The notes below the pieces were generated by a model. It was not told where the DNA came from. It made no database searches and saw nothing but the letters and a program-made list of their open reading frames with translations. The translations under genes were made by a program, and so were the position numbers. From Phytopseudomonas punonensis (GTDB taxonomy: Bacteria > Pseudomonadota > Gammaproteobacteria > Pseudomonadales > Pseudomonadaceae), in NCBI RefSeq assembly GCF_900142655.1, contig NZ_FRBQ01000004.1, forward strand, positions 214,089-278,088: a stretch of 64,000 nucleotides of DNA, in the 5' to 3' direction. This document shows positions 45,175 to 55,425 of the stretch, piece after piece; the stretch's first letter is position 1; every line of letters starts with the position of its first letter.

Positions 45175-45987
45175 ATGTCTCGTCGAACTTCCTCGGTCAT
45201 ACCCGGCTTCGGGTTGACTCTGGGCTTCACGCTCACCTACCTGGCGTTGATCGTGCTGATCCCGCTGGGTGCGATGTTTCTGTTTTCCCTGCAGCTATCC
45301 GCTGACCAATGGTGGGCACTGCTCAACAACCGTCAGCTGCAGTTTTCCCTGAAGCTGTCGTTCGGCACCGCGCTGGCGGCTGCCCTGCTCAATGGCATTC
45401 TCGGCACCATCATCGCCTGGGTGCTGGTGCGCTACACCTTTCCGGGACGGCGCATCATCGATGCCATGGTCGATATGCCGTTCGCCCTGCCGACCGCCGT
45501 GGCAGGTATCGCGCTGACCGCGCTGTACGCGCCCAACGGCCTGATCGGCTCGCTGTTCCCGTTCAAGATCGCCTACACGCCGCTCGGTATCACTCTGGCG
45601 CTGGTGTTCGTGACGCTGCCTTTCGTGGTGCGTACCCTGCAGCCGGTACTCGCCGACATTCCCAAGGAAGTCGAAGAAGCCGCTGCCTGCCTCGGTGCCA
45701 AGCCGCTGCAGGTGTTCCGCCACATCCTGCTGCCGAGCCTGCTGCCCGCCTGGCTGACCGGCTTTGCTCTGGCCTTCGCCCGAGGCGTCGGCGAATACGG
45801 CTCAGTGGTGTTTATCGCCGGCAACATTCCGCTGAAGACCGAGATCCTGCCGCTGCTGATCGTCTCCAAGCTGGACCAGTACGACTACCCGAGCGCCACC
45901 GCCATTGGCGTGATCATGCTCGTGGTGTCGTTCATTCTGCTGCTGCTGATCAACATCCTGCAGCGCCGCATCCAGCCGAAAATCTGA
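45175..45987 (+). CDS. cysT: Sulfate ABC transporter permease CysT
   Basis: This 270-residue permease starts at ATG 45175 (AAGGA upstream). It has six membrane helices, segment [20 protein letters not shown] and EAA loop [20 protein letters not shown]. It pairs with CysW in the sulfate/thiosulfate importer. The gene lies 10 bases before cysW. Confidence 0.96.
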   Translation: MSRRTSSVIPGFGLTLGFTLTYLALIVLIPLGAMFLFSLQLSADQWWALLNNRQLQFSLKLSFGTALAAALLNGILGTIIAWVLVRYTFPGRRIIDAMVDMPFALPTAVAGIALTALYAPNGLIGSLFPFKIAYTPLGITLALVFVTLPFVVRTLQPVLADIPKEVEEAAACLGAKPLQVFRHILLPSLLPAWLTGFALAFARGVGEYGSVVFIAGNIPLKTEILPLLIVSKLDQYDYPSATAIGVIMLVVSFILLLLINILQRRIQPKI

Positions 45988-45997
45988 GGAGCCCGTC

Positions 45998-46861
45998 ATG
46001 AGCCTTGCAACCCTTGGCAAGAACGCGGCCCGCCCGGTGCGCCGCTCCCCCGGCGCCATCGCCCTGATCGCTGTCGCCTGGGCAGTGTTCGCGGTGATTC
46101 TCGTGCTGCCGCTGTACATCGTCGTCACCCAGGGCCTGAGCCGTGGCCTGGAGTTCTTCTGGGAAGCGATCAGCGAACCGGACGCCATTTCCGCGCTCAA
46201 GCTGACCCTGCTCGCTACCGCCATCTCGGTGCCGCTCAACCTGGTGTTCGGCGTGGCCGCCGCCTGGGCGGTGACCAAGTTCGAGTTCCGCGGCAAGAGC
46301 ATTCTGATCACCCTGATCGACATGCCATTCTCGGTGTCGCCGGTGGTCGCTGGCCTGATCTACGTGCTGCTGTTCGGCGCGCAGAGCAAGCTGGCGCCGT
46401 ACCTGCAGGATCACGATCTGCAGATCATCTATGCGGTGCCGGGCATCGTCCTGGCGACCATCTTCGTGACCTTCCCTTTCGTCGCGCGCGAGCTGATCCC
46501 GCTGATGGAAGAACAAGGCACCACCGAGGAAGAGGCCGCGCGCCTGCTCGGTGCCAACGGCTGGCAGATGTTCTGGCATGTCACGCTGCCTAACGTAAAA
46601 TGGGCGCTGGTCTACGGCGTGGTGCTGTGTACCGCGCGGGCGATGGGCGAGTTTGGTGCGGTGTCGGTAGTTTCCGGCCATATCCGCGGTTACACCAACA
46701 CGCTGCCGCTGCACATCGAGATTCTGTACAACGAATACAACATCGTCGCCGCGTTCAGCGTGGCCATCCTGTTGCTGGTCATGGCCCTGGTGGTTTTGCT
46801 GCTTCGCCAGTGGAGCGAAGCGCGCCTGAGCCGACAGCTCAAAGCCAACCAGGACGACTAA
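45998..46861 (+). CDS. cysW: Sulfate ABC transporter permease CysW
   Basis: This 287-residue permease has six membrane helices, the segment [20 protein letters not shown] and EAA loop [26 protein letters not shown] precedes ATG 45998. It is the second permease of the CysTWA complex. Confidence 0.96.
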   Translation: MSLATLGKNAARPVRRSPGAIALIAVAWAVFAVILVLPLYIVVTQGLSRGLEFFWEAISEPDAISALKLTLLATAISVPLNLVFGVAAAWAVTKFEFRGKSILITLIDMPFSVSPVVAGLIYVLLFGAQSKLAPYLQDHDLQIIYAVPGIVLATIFVTFPFVARELIPLMEEQGTTEEEAARLLGANGWQMFWHVTLPNVKWALVYGVVLCTARAMGEFGAVSVVSGHIRGYTNTLPLHIEILYNEYNIVAAFSVAILLLVMALVVLLLRQWSEARLSRQLKANQDD

Positions 46862-46921
46862 ACCCTTTTTGCCGGCGCCGCGCCCTCTCGCGAACCGGCC
46901 AGACAGAAACAGGTAGACACC

Positions 46922-47920
46922 ATGAGTATCGAAGTCAGCGGCATCAACAAGCACTTTGGCCAGTTCAAGGCGCTCAACGACATCAACCTGAACATCCAGA
47001 GTGGCGAGCTGGTCGCCCTGCTCGGCCCGTCCGGCTGCGGCAAGACCACCCTGCTGCGCATCATCGCTGGCCTGGAAACCCCGGACAGCGGCAACATCGT
47101 GTTCCACGGCGAAGACGTTTCCGAGCACGACGTGCGTGATCGCAAGGTCGGTTTCGTGTTCCAACACTACGCCCTGTTCCGCCACATGACGGTGTTCGAC
47201 AACGTCGCCTTCGGTCTGCGCATGAAACCCAAGGGCGAGCGCCCCAACGAGAACGTGATCAAGAAGAAGGTCCACGACCTGCTCGATCTGGTGCAGCTCG
47301 ACTGGCTGGCCGACCGTTATCCGGAGCAACTGTCCGGTGGCCAGCGCCAGCGCATCGCCCTGGCCCGCGCCCTGGCGGTAGAACCGAAAGTGCTGCTGCT
47401 CGACGAGCCCTTTGGCGCCCTCGACGCCAAGGTGCGCAAGGAGTTACGCCGCTGGCTGGCCCGGCTGCACGAGGAAGTGCACCTGACCAGCGTGTTCGTG
47501 ACCCACGACCAGGAAGAGGCCATGGAAGTGGCCGACCGCATCGTGGTGATGAACAAGGGCGTGGTCGAGCAGATCGGCTCGCCGGCCGAAGTCTACGAGA
47601 AGCCGGCCAGCGATTTCGTCTACCACTTCCTCGGTGATGCCAACCGCCTGTACGTCGGCGACGATCACCACGTGCTGTTCCGCCCGCACGAAGTGAGCCT
47701 GTCGACCGAGGCGCTGGAGGGCCATCAGGCCGGTGAAGTGCGCGATATCCGCCTGCTTGGCGCCATCACCCGCATCACCCTGAAGGTCGACGGTCAGGAC
47801 GAGCTGATCGAAGCCGAAGTGGCCAAGGATCACCTCAGCCTCGACAACCTCGCCCGCGGCGCCACGCTGTACTTCAAGCCCAAGGGCGGCAAGCCGGTGA
47901 GCACTGGCGTGCAACCGTAA
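46922..47920 (+). CDS. cysA: Sulfate ABC transporter ATPase CysA
   Basis: This 332-residue ATPase has Walker [10 protein letters not shown] (~35), signature [10 protein letters not shown], Walker [14 protein letters not shown]-loop [12 protein letters not shown] and a C-terminal TOBE-like domain (~240-332). It drives sulfate/thiosulfate import. It is the last gene of the operon and is followed by a strong terminator. Confidence 0.96.
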   Translation: MSIEVSGINKHFGQFKALNDINLNIQSGELVALLGPSGCGKTTLLRIIAGLETPDSGNIVFHGEDVSEHDVRDRKVGFVFQHYALFRHMTVFDNVAFGLRMKPKGERPNENVIKKKVHDLLDLVQLDWLADRYPEQLSGGQRQRIALARALAVEPKVLLLDEPFGALDAKVRKELRRWLARLHEEVHLTSVFVTHDQEEAMEVADRIVVMNKGVVEQIGSPAEVYEKPASDFVYHFLGDANRLYVGDDHHVLFRPHEVSLSTEALEGHQAGEVRDIRLLGAITRITLKVDGQDELIEAEVAKDHLSLDNLARGATLYFKPKGGKPVSTGVQP

Positions 47921-47944
47921 GCGGCACGCGATAAGCCTCAAGTG

Positions 47945-47977
47945 AAAACGCCCCGGCCAAACAGCCGGGGCGTTTTT
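47945..47977 (+). terminator. Rho-independent terminator after cysA
   Basis: AAAACGCCCCGGC (47945-47957) pairs with GCCGGGGCGTTTT (47964-47976) around a six-base loop and runs into a T-tract. The A-run upstream makes it usable on both strands. Confidence 0.92.
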
Positions 47978-48027
47978 ATTTGCGCCTTCGCCTACCATAA
48001 GCGCCCACCTGCAACGGACGCTCGCCC

Positions 48028-48786
48028 ATGCTCACCTTCGACGGACTCGTCGCTTACCTGCCGCTGATTTTGCTGACCTTCCTGCTCGCCGGCATGGTCA
48101 AGGGCATCGTTGGCCTCGGGCTGCCGACCATCGCGGTCGGCCTGCTCGGTTTGGTGATGACGCCGATGCAGGCCGCAGCGCTGCTGATCATTCCGTCGAT
48201 GGTCACCAATATCTGGCAACTCTGCGATGGCCGCAGCCCGCTGCCGATGCTGCGGCGCCTGTGGCCGCTGCTAGTGGGCATCGTGGTTGGCACGCTGGCG
48301 ATCGGCTTCTACCTGCAGGGCGAACAGCTGCCGAATGCCACCCGCTGGCTGGGCCTGGCGCTGATTCTCTATGCGGTATTGGGGCTGGCATCGGTGCGCT
48401 TCGCGGTGATGCCGGCACATGAAGGATGGCTGGCGCCAATCATCGGTGCCGTTACCGGGGCGATCACCGCCGTGACCGGCGTGTTCGTGATTCCCGCCGT
48501 GCCTTACCTGCAGGCTATCGGCCTGGAAAAGGACGACTTGGTGCAAGCCCTGGGGATTTCCTTCAGCGTCTCGACAATCGCCCTGGCCCTCAGCCTGGGC
48601 CATAGCGGCGAGCTGCTGCAACCGGCGGTGCTTGGCATGTCCGCCCTGGCCTTGCTGCCAGCGCTGATAGGCATGGCCAGTGGCCAATGGCTGCGCCGCC
48701 GGATCAGCCCAGAGCGCTTCAAACGCTGGTTCTTTATCGGCCTGCTGCTGCTCGGCGCCGATTTGGCGCTACGTGGTGGTTTCTAG
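48028..48786 (+). CDS. TauE/SafE-family membrane permease
   Basis: This 252-residue protein has about eight membrane helices and the family start LLAGMVKGIVGLGLPTIAVG plus the second repeat GAVTGAITAVTGVFVIPAVP. These proteins export or import sulfite, sulfonates and related anions. Its place after the sulfate operon fits, but a terminator separates them, so it is its own unit. Substrate unknown. Confidence 0.88.
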   Translation: MLTFDGLVAYLPLILLTFLLAGMVKGIVGLGLPTIAVGLLGLVMTPMQAAALLIIPSMVTNIWQLCDGRSPLPMLRRLWPLLVGIVVGTLAIGFYLQGEQLPNATRWLGLALILYAVLGLASVRFAVMPAHEGWLAPIIGAVTGAITAVTGVFVIPAVPYLQAIGLEKDDLVQALGISFSVSTIALALSLGHSGELLQPAVLGMSALALLPALIGMASGQWLRRRISPERFKRWFFIGLLLLGADLALRGGF

Positions 48787-48805
48787 CGGCTGAGATGTGG
48801 CGGAG

Positions 48806-48922
48806 CAGCCGCTTGCGAACTCGTGGGAGGGGCTTTAGCCCCGAGCTCTTTACGCCTAGCTTGGCACAATCGAGGCTAAAGCCTCTCCCACAAAAGCTCC
48901 GCCCACCGGCTGCTTTTGCCTT
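48806..48922. repeat. 117-bp dispersed repeat, copy B
   Basis: One mismatch to copy A at 39767-39883. Both copies keep the same orientation. It lies between the converging TauE-like and Mpo1-like genes, a usual place for REPINs. Confidence 0.9.
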
Positions 48923-48935
48923 ACAAAAGCCCCAG

Positions 48936-49457
48936 TCAAACCACCCCGCGCTCGCGAATCAGCGTCGGGCCAGCACGCTGGACGACTTCATGCTCAATCT
49001 CCTGGCGCAGGCCGAGCAGAAAGGCCGCCTCGGCAACCACGAACAACGGCCCGATGATCAGCCCCATGACGTCATCGACGAACGCCGGTTTGCGGCCTTC
49101 GTAGTAATGGCCGACGAACTGGATGACCCAGCCGACCACGAACAGCCCCAGCCCACCGCTCAGCCACAGCAAGGTGCCCGCCATCGCCAGCCCGGCGCTG
49201 AACCACAGGCAGAGGCCAAATAGCGCGCCCATAATCACGCCGAAACGTACATCAAGGCGCAGATAGAACAGCGTGCTCAGCAGCGCAGCGAGGGACGCAG
49301 GAGACAGCCACAGGCCGCCCACGACGAAGCCCGGGCGTGACAGCAAAACGGTAACCGCCAGCACGATCATGGGAATACCGATGAAGTGGGTGGCGATGTT
49401 GCGCCGGTCACGGTGATAGGCGGCGTATTGGGCGAGGTGATCCACCAGGGTTTTCAT
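48936..49457 (-). CDS. Mpo1-like (DUF962) membrane protein
   Basis: I choose ATG 49457 (MKTLVDHLAQYAAYHRDRRN), with GAGAGGAC upstream, giving 173 residues; the longer frame adds 11 residues without a ribosome site. Family motifs are HRDRRNIATHFIGIP near the start and FVGHYYEGRKPAFVDD near residue 120, with about four membrane helices. Yeast Mpo1 is a Fe(II) dioxygenase for 2-hydroxy fatty acids, and the conserved His residues here match metal-binding positions. The bacterial role is not established. Confidence 0.85.
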   Translation of the reverse strand: MKTLVDHLAQYAAYHRDRRNIATHFIGIPMIVLAVTVLLSRPGFVVGGLWLSPASLAALLSTLFYLRLDVRFGVIMGALFGLCLWFSAGLAMAGTLLWLSGGLGLFVVGWVIQFVGHYYEGRKPAFVDDVMGLIIGPLFVVAEAAFLLGLRQEIEHEVVQRAGPTLIRERGVV

Positions 49458-49544
49458 TGTTATTGTCCTCTCGGGTGTAGGTAACCGCATAATGGCGCGG
49501 CCACTTCGCCAGCACTGTCAGCTAGCCGACAAACCGGAAACTCC

Positions 49545-50222
49545 ATGACCGATCTGCATGCCACCTTGCTCCAGGGCCAATGGTTCGCGGCGTTGCCTCA
49601 GGCCTTGCAGCAGGCGCTGCTTACCCAGGGCCGGCAGCTGAAGCTGGAGGCCGGGCAACGCCTATTCAGCCGCGGCGACACGCCCAGCGGGCTGTATGCG
49701 GTGCTGTCAGGCGCCATGCGCGTTGGCAGTGTGGATGCCGACGGCAAGGAAGCGCTGCTGGTGCTCGTGGAAGCACCGCACTGGTTCGGCGAAATTGCCC
49801 TGTTCGATGGCCAGCCACGTACCCACGATGCGTTAGCCGAAGGCGCCAGCAGTCTCTTGCACGTACCCCAGGCGGGCCTGCTGAGCCTGCTAGAAACGCA
49901 CCCCGCCTACTGGCGCGACATCGCACTGCTGATGGCCCACAAGGTACGCCTGGCATTTATCGCCTTGGAAGAGATGAGCCTGCTGCCAGCCGCGCAGCGC
50001 CTGGCCCGGCGCCTGCTGCTGATCGCCGAAGACTATGGCGAAACCCAGGGCCCGCGGCGCGTCATTCATCTGGCCCAGGAGCAGTTGGCAGCGATGCTGG
50101 CGATCTCCCGGCAAACCGCCAACGGCGTGCTCAAGGACCTGCAGGCCCGCGGCATCGTGCGGCTGACCTACGGCGAAATCGAAATTCTCGACCTCGACGG
50201 CCTGCGCCAAGCCGCTCGCTAG
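49545..50222 (+). CDS. Crp/Fnr-family transcriptional regulator
   Basis: This 225-residue protein has a cyclic-nucleotide-binding-like domain (~20-130; LFSRGDTPSGLYAVLSGAMR, then WFGEIALFDGQPRTHDA) and a Crp-type winged helix (~150-215; LAQEQLAAMLAISRQTANGV). No Cys cluster is present, so it is not an Fnr-type oxygen sensor. The effector and targets are unknown. It is divergent from the Mpo1-like gene. Confidence 0.88.
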   Translation: MTDLHATLLQGQWFAALPQALQQALLTQGRQLKLEAGQRLFSRGDTPSGLYAVLSGAMRVGSVDADGKEALLVLVEAPHWFGEIALFDGQPRTHDALAEGASSLLHVPQAGLLSLLETHPAYWRDIALLMAHKVRLAFIALEEMSLLPAAQRLARRLLLIAEDYGETQGPRRVIHLAQEQLAAMLAISRQTANGVLKDLQARGIVRLTYGEIEILDLDGLRQAAR

Positions 50223-50335
50223 AAAATGAAGCTTTTGTGACAACAGAACCAATGGCAGAGCGCCATGTCCCTATTCATTCTCTGCAATCCCGGCTGATGG
50301 GGTAACCCTGCGGCCAAAAGCGACCCGAGATCACG

Positions 50336-52282
50336 TTGCCAGAATCCGCGCCTACTTCCGACCTACCCGCCGTACTCGCCGGCCCGCTTCTGCGGCGCCT
50401 GGAGCCCGGCCGCCTGGTGTTGTGGCTGGTCGGCAGCCGCGAGTTGCAGCTGGCCCTGCGCCTGGCTCCAGCCGGCCAGGCGAGCCGTGATTACCCGCTG
50501 AGCGATGCCTGCCAACGTCTGAGGATCGGCGAGCACGCGGTCATTCACCTGATCGACCTGCACCTCAATACTCCGCTGCCGGAGGACGAGCTGATCGCCT
50601 ACGATCTGCTCGTCGACGGCCATCACGGCATCGCTGACTGGGCCGCGCACCTGCTGTACGACGGCGCGACCCAACCCAATTTCGTGCTGCGCTCGCGTAT
50701 CGACAATCTGCTGCACGGCTCCTGCCGCAAACCGCATCACCCATCCAAGGATGGCCTGCTGTGTGCTGACCGCCTGCTGGCCGCGCCCCACGCGGCGAAT
50801 GAGCGGCCGGCCGTGTTACTGCACAGTGGCGATCAGGTTTACGTCGACGACGTTGCCGGGCCGATGCTGCGCGCCATCCACCAGCTGATCGAACGCCTGG
50901 GTCTGTACCACGAGAAACTCGAAGGTGCGGTGGTCGATGACAGCGCCGACCTCTACGGGCACCCGGCCAGCTATTTTCATCGCGCCGACCTGCTGCCGGC
51001 GCTGAAGAGCAACGAGACGCTACGTGAACGCTTTTTCGGCGGCACCGAAAAACCCATCTTTACCAGCAGCAACGCCGATAACCACTTGGTCACCCTGGCC
51101 GAAGTGCTGGCCATGTACCTGTTGGCATGGTCGCCAACGCCCTGGACGCTGCTCGACAGCGACGCGCCGCAGCTGAGTGCCGAGGATGCCGAGCGCTATG
51201 ACCGCGAGCGCACCAACATCGCCGCGTTTGTCGACAGCCTCGGCGGAGTGGCTCGGGTACTTGCGCATCTGCCGAACCTGATGATCTTCGACGATCACGA
51301 CATCACCGATGACTGGAACCTCTCCGCGCAATGGGAAGAAACTGCCTACGGCCATCCCTTTTCCAAGCGCATCATCGGCAACGCGCTGATCGGCTACCTG
51401 CTGTGCCAGGGCTGGGGCAACAACCCGGACGCCTTTGCCGAGCCCCTGGCCGGTACACGCACCTTGTGCGAACAGGCCAAAGAGCGCGGCTTCGGCAGCC
51501 CGGCCCAGGATCGCCTGATCGACGAACTGATGAAATTCCAGCAGTGGCACTACGTGCTGCCCAGCAAACCGGCGCTACTGGTGCTCGACACGCGCACCCG
51601 GCGCTGGCGCAGCGAGCGCAATATCAAGCGGCCTTCCGGGCTGCTCGACTGGGAAGCGCTGAGCGAATTCCAGCAGGACCTGCTCGACCATCCCTCGGCG
51701 ATCATCGTCTCGCCGGCGCCGATGTTCGGCGTCAAGCTGATCGAAGCGGTGCAGCGGGTGTTCAGCTGGGCCGGCCACCCGTTGATGGTCGATGCGGAAA
51801 ACTGGATGGCCCATCGCGGCGCCGCCAGCGTGATGATGAACATCTTCCGCCACTCGCGTACGCCACGGGACTACGTGGTGCTGTCCGGCGACGTGCACTA
51901 CTCGTTCTTCTACGAGGTCAAGGTACGCCAACGACGCAATGGGCCGACGGTCTGGCAGATCACCAGCAGCGGCGTGAAGAACGAGTTTCCGCGCCGCTTG
52001 CTGGACACCTTCGACCGCCTCAACCGCTGGCTCTACGCGCCCTGGTCGCCGCTCAATTGGCTGACCAAACGCCGCCGCATGCAGGTCTTCCCGCACATCC
52101 CCAAACACAGCAAATCAGGCGAACGCCTGTGGAACTCCGCCGGCCTCGGCCAGGTGCTGTTCAACGCCGAAGGCCAGCCCAGCCGTGTGTTCCAGCTCAA
52201 CGCCGACGGTTCACCACGCACCGAATTCATCGATGACCGTGATGAAGTGGCAGAGCCCAATGAAGAGCCCAAGCGCGTTTAG
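50336..52282 (+). CDS. PhoD-like metallophosphatase
   Basis: The 648-residue frame starts at TTG 50336 with a weak ribosome site, so the start is uncertain. Metal-binding motifs are SGDQVYVDD (~163), FDDHDITDDWNL (~317) and LSGDVHYSF (~517), which mark the PhoD/purple-acid-like phosphatase domain. About 110 residues before it form a beta-rich N-terminal domain. No signal peptide is seen, so it is likely cytosolic, unlike secreted PhoD. Substrate unknown. Confidence 0.85.
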   Translation: MPESAPTSDLPAVLAGPLLRRLEPGRLVLWLVGSRELQLALRLAPAGQASRDYPLSDACQRLRIGEHAVIHLIDLHLNTPLPEDELIAYDLLVDGHHGIADWAAHLLYDGATQPNFVLRSRIDNLLHGSCRKPHHPSKDGLLCADRLLAAPHAANERPAVLLHSGDQVYVDDVAGPMLRAIHQLIERLGLYHEKLEGAVVDDSADLYGHPASYFHRADLLPALKSNETLRERFFGGTEKPIFTSSNADNHLVTLAEVLAMYLLAWSPTPWTLLDSDAPQLSAEDAERYDRERTNIAAFVDSLGGVARVLAHLPNLMIFDDHDITDDWNLSAQWEETAYGHPFSKRIIGNALIGYLLCQGWGNNPDAFAEPLAGTRTLCEQAKERGFGSPAQDRLIDELMKFQQWHYVLPSKPALLVLDTRTRRWRSERNIKRPSGLLDWEALSEFQQDLLDHPSAIIVSPAPMFGVKLIEAVQRVFSWAGHPLMVDAENWMAHRGAASVMMNIFRHSRTPRDYVVLSGDVHYSFFYEVKVRQRRNGPTVWQITSSGVKNEFPRRLLDTFDRLNRWLYAPWSPLNWLTKRRRMQVFPHIPKHSKSGERLWNSAGLGQVLFNAEGQPSRVFQLNADGSPRTEFIDDRDEVAEPNEEPKRV

Positions 52283-52301
52283 GGATCAAGCACCAGAGTG
52301 C

Positions 52302-53615
52302 CTAGCGCAATTTCTCCAGCATCTGGTAGTACCACATGCCCGCCGCCAGCATCGGGTTGCCGAGCTGATCGCCCAGCGGCACCTTGATGTGCTTGCAGGC
52401 GGCGAAGGTGTCGAACTGCTCCAGGTCGCCGGTAATCGCCTTGGCCATGATCTCGCCCATGATGTGGCTGGTGGCCACGCCGTGGCCGGAGTAGCCCTGG
52501 CAGTACCAGACGTTGCCGGACAGCTTGCCCAGCTGGGGGATGCGGTTCATCACGATGCCCATGGCGCAACTCCACTGGAAGTCGATCGGCACGCCCTTGA
52601 GCTGCGGGAAGGTGCGCTCGATGCACGGGCGCAGCTCGCCGGCGATATCCCGTGAATCACGCCCCGAGTAATTGGCGCCCCCGCCGAACAACAGCCGGCC
52701 ATCGCCGGTGAGGCGGTAGTAGTCGAGCACGAAGCGGCAGTCGTACACCGCCAGATCCTGCGGGTTGATCTCGCGGGCCAGCTCGCCCAGCGGCGCGGTG
52801 GTGACAATGCCGCCCATGGCCGGGAAGATCAGGCCCTTGAGCTGGCGTCGCTCCAGTTTGTGGTAGACGTCACCAGCCAGCAGCACCTGCTTGGCCTCGA
52901 TCCGCCCGCCGGTGGTGACCACGGCCGGGCGTGGGCCGTGGACGATCTCCAGCACCTCGGAATGTTCGAAGAGCAGCGCGCCCAGGCTTTCGGCCGCCCG
53001 GGCCTCGCCGAGGCACAGGTTGAGCGGGTGCAGGTGCATGTTGCGGGTATTCTTCAGCGCCCCGCAGTACAGCTCGCTGCCCAGTTGGGAACGCACCCCG
53101 GCGCCGTCGAGCAGGGTCACCTCGGACTCCATGCCGCGGCGCAGCGCTTCATCGTAGGTCGCCTTTAGCTCGTCCATATGGCTGGCTTTCATCGCCGTAT
53201 GCAGGTGGCCGTGCTTGAGGTCGCAGGCGATGCCGTACCTGGCGACGCGGCTCTTGATGATTTCATGGCCGCGCCAGCGCAGGTGCCAGATGAAGTCGTC
53301 CACCTCCTCGCCCAGGGTGTTGCGCATTTGCTTGCGCATGGCTGCATCGCCGGAGAGGCTGCCGGTGACCTGGCCGCCGTTGCGCCCGCTGGCGCCCCAG
53401 CCGACCTTGTGGGTTTCCACCACGGCCACCTTGAGACCGCGCTCGGCCAGCTCCACCGCCGTGGCGATGCCGGTGAAGCCGCCGCCGATGATGGCCACGT
53501 CCACGCTCACGCTGCCCTGCAGCGTCGGGTAGTCGCTCTCGAAGTTGAGCGAGGCCGCGTAGTAGGACGGCGCTCGCTCGGCGGCGGGTTTGACGGGTTG
53601 ATTGCTTGCGTTCAT
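52302..53615 (-). CDS. puuB: FAD-dependent gamma-glutamylputrescine oxidase
   Basis: This 437-residue DAO-family oxidase has a Rossmann motif VDVAIIGGGFTGIATAVELA near residue 40, the HKVGWGASGRNGGQ segment typical of PuuB/PauB, and the C-terminal GYSGHGVATSHIMGE block. It oxidises gamma-glutamylated polyamines to the aldehyde. It is separated from the synthetase gene (53736) by a REPIN. PauB paralogues exist in pseudomonads, so the exact polyamine is uncertain. Confidence 0.8.
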   Translation of the reverse strand: MNASNQPVKPAAERAPSYYAASLNFESDYPTLQGSVSVDVAIIGGGFTGIATAVELAERGLKVAVVETHKVGWGASGRNGGQVTGSLSGDAAMRKQMRNTLGEEVDDFIWHLRWRGHEIIKSRVARYGIACDLKHGHLHTAMKASHMDELKATYDEALRRGMESEVTLLDGAGVRSQLGSELYCGALKNTRNMHLHPLNLCLGEARAAESLGALLFEHSEVLEIVHGPRPAVVTTGGRIEAKQVLLAGDVYHKLERRQLKGLIFPAMGGIVTTAPLGELAREINPQDLAVYDCRFVLDYYRLTGDGRLLFGGGANYSGRDSRDIAGELRPCIERTFPQLKGVPIDFQWSCAMGIVMNRIPQLGKLSGNVWYCQGYSGHGVATSHIMGEIMAKAITGDLEQFDTFAACKHIKVPLGDQLGNPMLAAGMWYYQMLEKLR

Positions 53616-53656
53616 TGCATGTCCTTAGCGTGCGTTCGCACCGATGAAATCGGTTA

Positions 53657-53716
53657 TCGCGGCTGAAGCCGCTCCCACATGGAATGCAGAACCCGTGGGA
53701 GCGGCTTCAGCCGCGA
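53657..53716. repeat. REPIN between puuA and puuB
   Basis: TCGCGGCTGAAGCCGCTCCC (from 53657) and its inverted copy (53695-53716) flank a 16-bp spacer. It belongs to the same REP class as 24496. Confidence 0.9.
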
Positions 53717-53735
53717 TCCTTTCAAATGGCGGCCA

Positions 53736-55100
53736 TCAGGCGTTGCTCAGGTACCAGCGCCAGTCCTGCTCGCCGACCTCGCCCATGAACTGGCGGTGTT
53801 CAGCGTGCTTGATCGCCAGATACACCTTGAGAAACGCCTCGCCAAAGGCCTCGCGGGCCCACTCGGAATGCTCAAGTGCATGGATCGCCGCCGACCACTG
53901 GGTGGGCAGGTGCTCAGTGGCCTGGGCATAGCCGTTGCCCTCCACCGGTGCGCCGGGGTCTAGGCCCTCACGGATGCCCCGGTGAATCCCGGCGAGCATC
54001 GCCGCCGCGGCGAGATAGGGGTTGGCATCGGCGCCGCAGATGCGGTGTTCGATGTGCCGGGTAGCCGACGGGCCGCCGGGCACGCGCAGGCTGACGGTGC
54101 GATTGTCCACGCCCCAGGTGGGCGCCAGCGGCGCATAGCTGTTGGCCTGGAAGCGTCGGTAGGAATTGGCGTTGGGGCAGAACAGCAACAGCGAATCGAG
54201 CAGGCTGGCGAGCATGCCGCCGACTGCCTGGCGCAGCAGCGGCGTGCCGGCAGGCTCCGGGCTGGCGAACAGGTTGTCACCTTGCCCGTCGGCCAGGCTG
54301 ACGTGCATGTGCATGCCGGTGCCGGCCAGGTGATCGAAGGGCTTGGCCATGAAGCAGGCCTGCATGCCGTGGGCATGGGCCACGCCCTTGACCAGGCGCT
54401 TGTAGCGCACCGCCTGGTCCATCGCCGCCAGCGCCGGGCCGTGCTCCAGGGTGATTTCCACCTGGCCGGGGGCGTACTCGGAAATCGCCGTGCGCGCGGG
54501 AATGCCCTGGGCCTTGCAGGCGGCATAGAGGTCCTTGAGAAACGGCTCGATCTGCTCCAGCTCGCGCAGGCCATAGACCTGAGTCTGCCGGGGGCGGCCG
54601 CCGTCGGCGTCCAGCGCTGGTTGCGGGCGCCCGTGGGCATCGCGTTTCTGGTCGAGCAGGTAGAACTCCAGCTCGCAGGCCATCACCGGGTGATAGCCGT
54701 CCGCCTCGAGCTGCTCGATCACCCGCACCAGCAACTGCCGCGGATCGGCGGGCGTAGCTGGCATTCCCTCAGTCGGGTGCATCGACACCTGCACGGCCGC
54801 GGTGGGAATCTGCCGCCAGGGCAGACGCACCAGGCTGCCGGCCAGCGGGTAGGCACGGCAGTCGATATCGCCCACCTCCCAGACCAGGCCGGTGTCCTCG
54901 ACGTCTTCGCCCTGGATGGACAAACCGAGCATGGTGCTCGGCAGCGGTCGGCCGCTCTGGTACAGCGCCAGCAGTTCCTCGCGGTGCAGCAGCTTGCCGC
55001 GCGGCACGCCATTGACGTCGAGGATGAACAGCTCGATCAGTTCGATATCGGGGTGGCGCGCGAGGAAATCCTCGGCGTCCTGCAGGGGGGCGAATGGCAT
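53736..55100 (-). CDS. puuA: Gamma-glutamylpolyamine synthetase (glutamine synthetase family)
   Basis: This 454-residue protein has glutamine-synthetase motifs: ACELEFYLLD (metal Glu), ISEYAPGQVEITLEHGPAL, GTGMHMHVSLAD and NSYAPLAPTWGVDNRTVSLR, HIEHRICGADANPYLAAAAM. It lacks the adenylylation Tyr region of GlnA and starts directly with the catalytic-type N-domain, as PuuA/PauA do. It adds glutamate to putrescine or related polyamines; the oxidase at 52302 and gabT/gabD act later. Confidence 0.85.
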   Translation of the reverse strand: MPFAPLQDAEDFLARHPDIELIELFILDVNGVPRGKLLHREELLALYQSGRPLPSTMLGLSIQGEDVEDTGLVWEVGDIDCRAYPLAGSLVRLPWRQIPTAAVQVSMHPTEGMPATPADPRQLLVRVIEQLEADGYHPVMACELEFYLLDQKRDAHGRPQPALDADGGRPRQTQVYGLRELEQIEPFLKDLYAACKAQGIPARTAISEYAPGQVEITLEHGPALAAMDQAVRYKRLVKGVAHAHGMQACFMAKPFDHLAGTGMHMHVSLADGQGDNLFASPEPAGTPLLRQAVGGMLASLLDSLLLFCPNANSYRRFQANSYAPLAPTWGVDNRTVSLRVPGGPSATRHIEHRICGADANPYLAAAAMLAGIHRGIREGLDPGAPVEGNGYAQATEHLPTQWSAAIHALEHSEWAREAFGEAFLKVYLAIKHAEHRQFMGEVGEQDWRWYLSNA

Positions 55101-55425
55101 GATGTCGGCTTCTCACAAGGCCACGGGCGGCCGTTACGGCGACCCGGATTGGCTAGACGGCTGCAGGGCAGCCACGTGCATCAACGGGTGAGAAGTGCAT
55201 CCGGCGGGCGGGCATGGCGGCAATGCCAGAGCGCCCAAAAGGCGAGGATCTGCGGCAGCGCCGTGGCTTCAGGCACCCGCCCCCGCGAGCGCAGGGCCGG
55301 CAGGGTGACAGGGCGGGCAGAACGGCAAACCGGAATAGACATGCCCGCGAGGCTCGCACGGGGCGACAGTCAGGTTAAATCGTTAATGGCGCATCTTCAG
55401 ATAACCAGCGGCTAAACAATAGCGG
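55101..55425. other. 325-bp region upstream of puuA
   Basis: This GC-rich gap should hold the puuA promoter. It converts to a more AT-rich stretch near 55375-55420 (GGTTAAATCGTTAATGG), close to the end of the chemoreceptor gene. No gene or clear operator was recognised. Confidence 0.5.
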
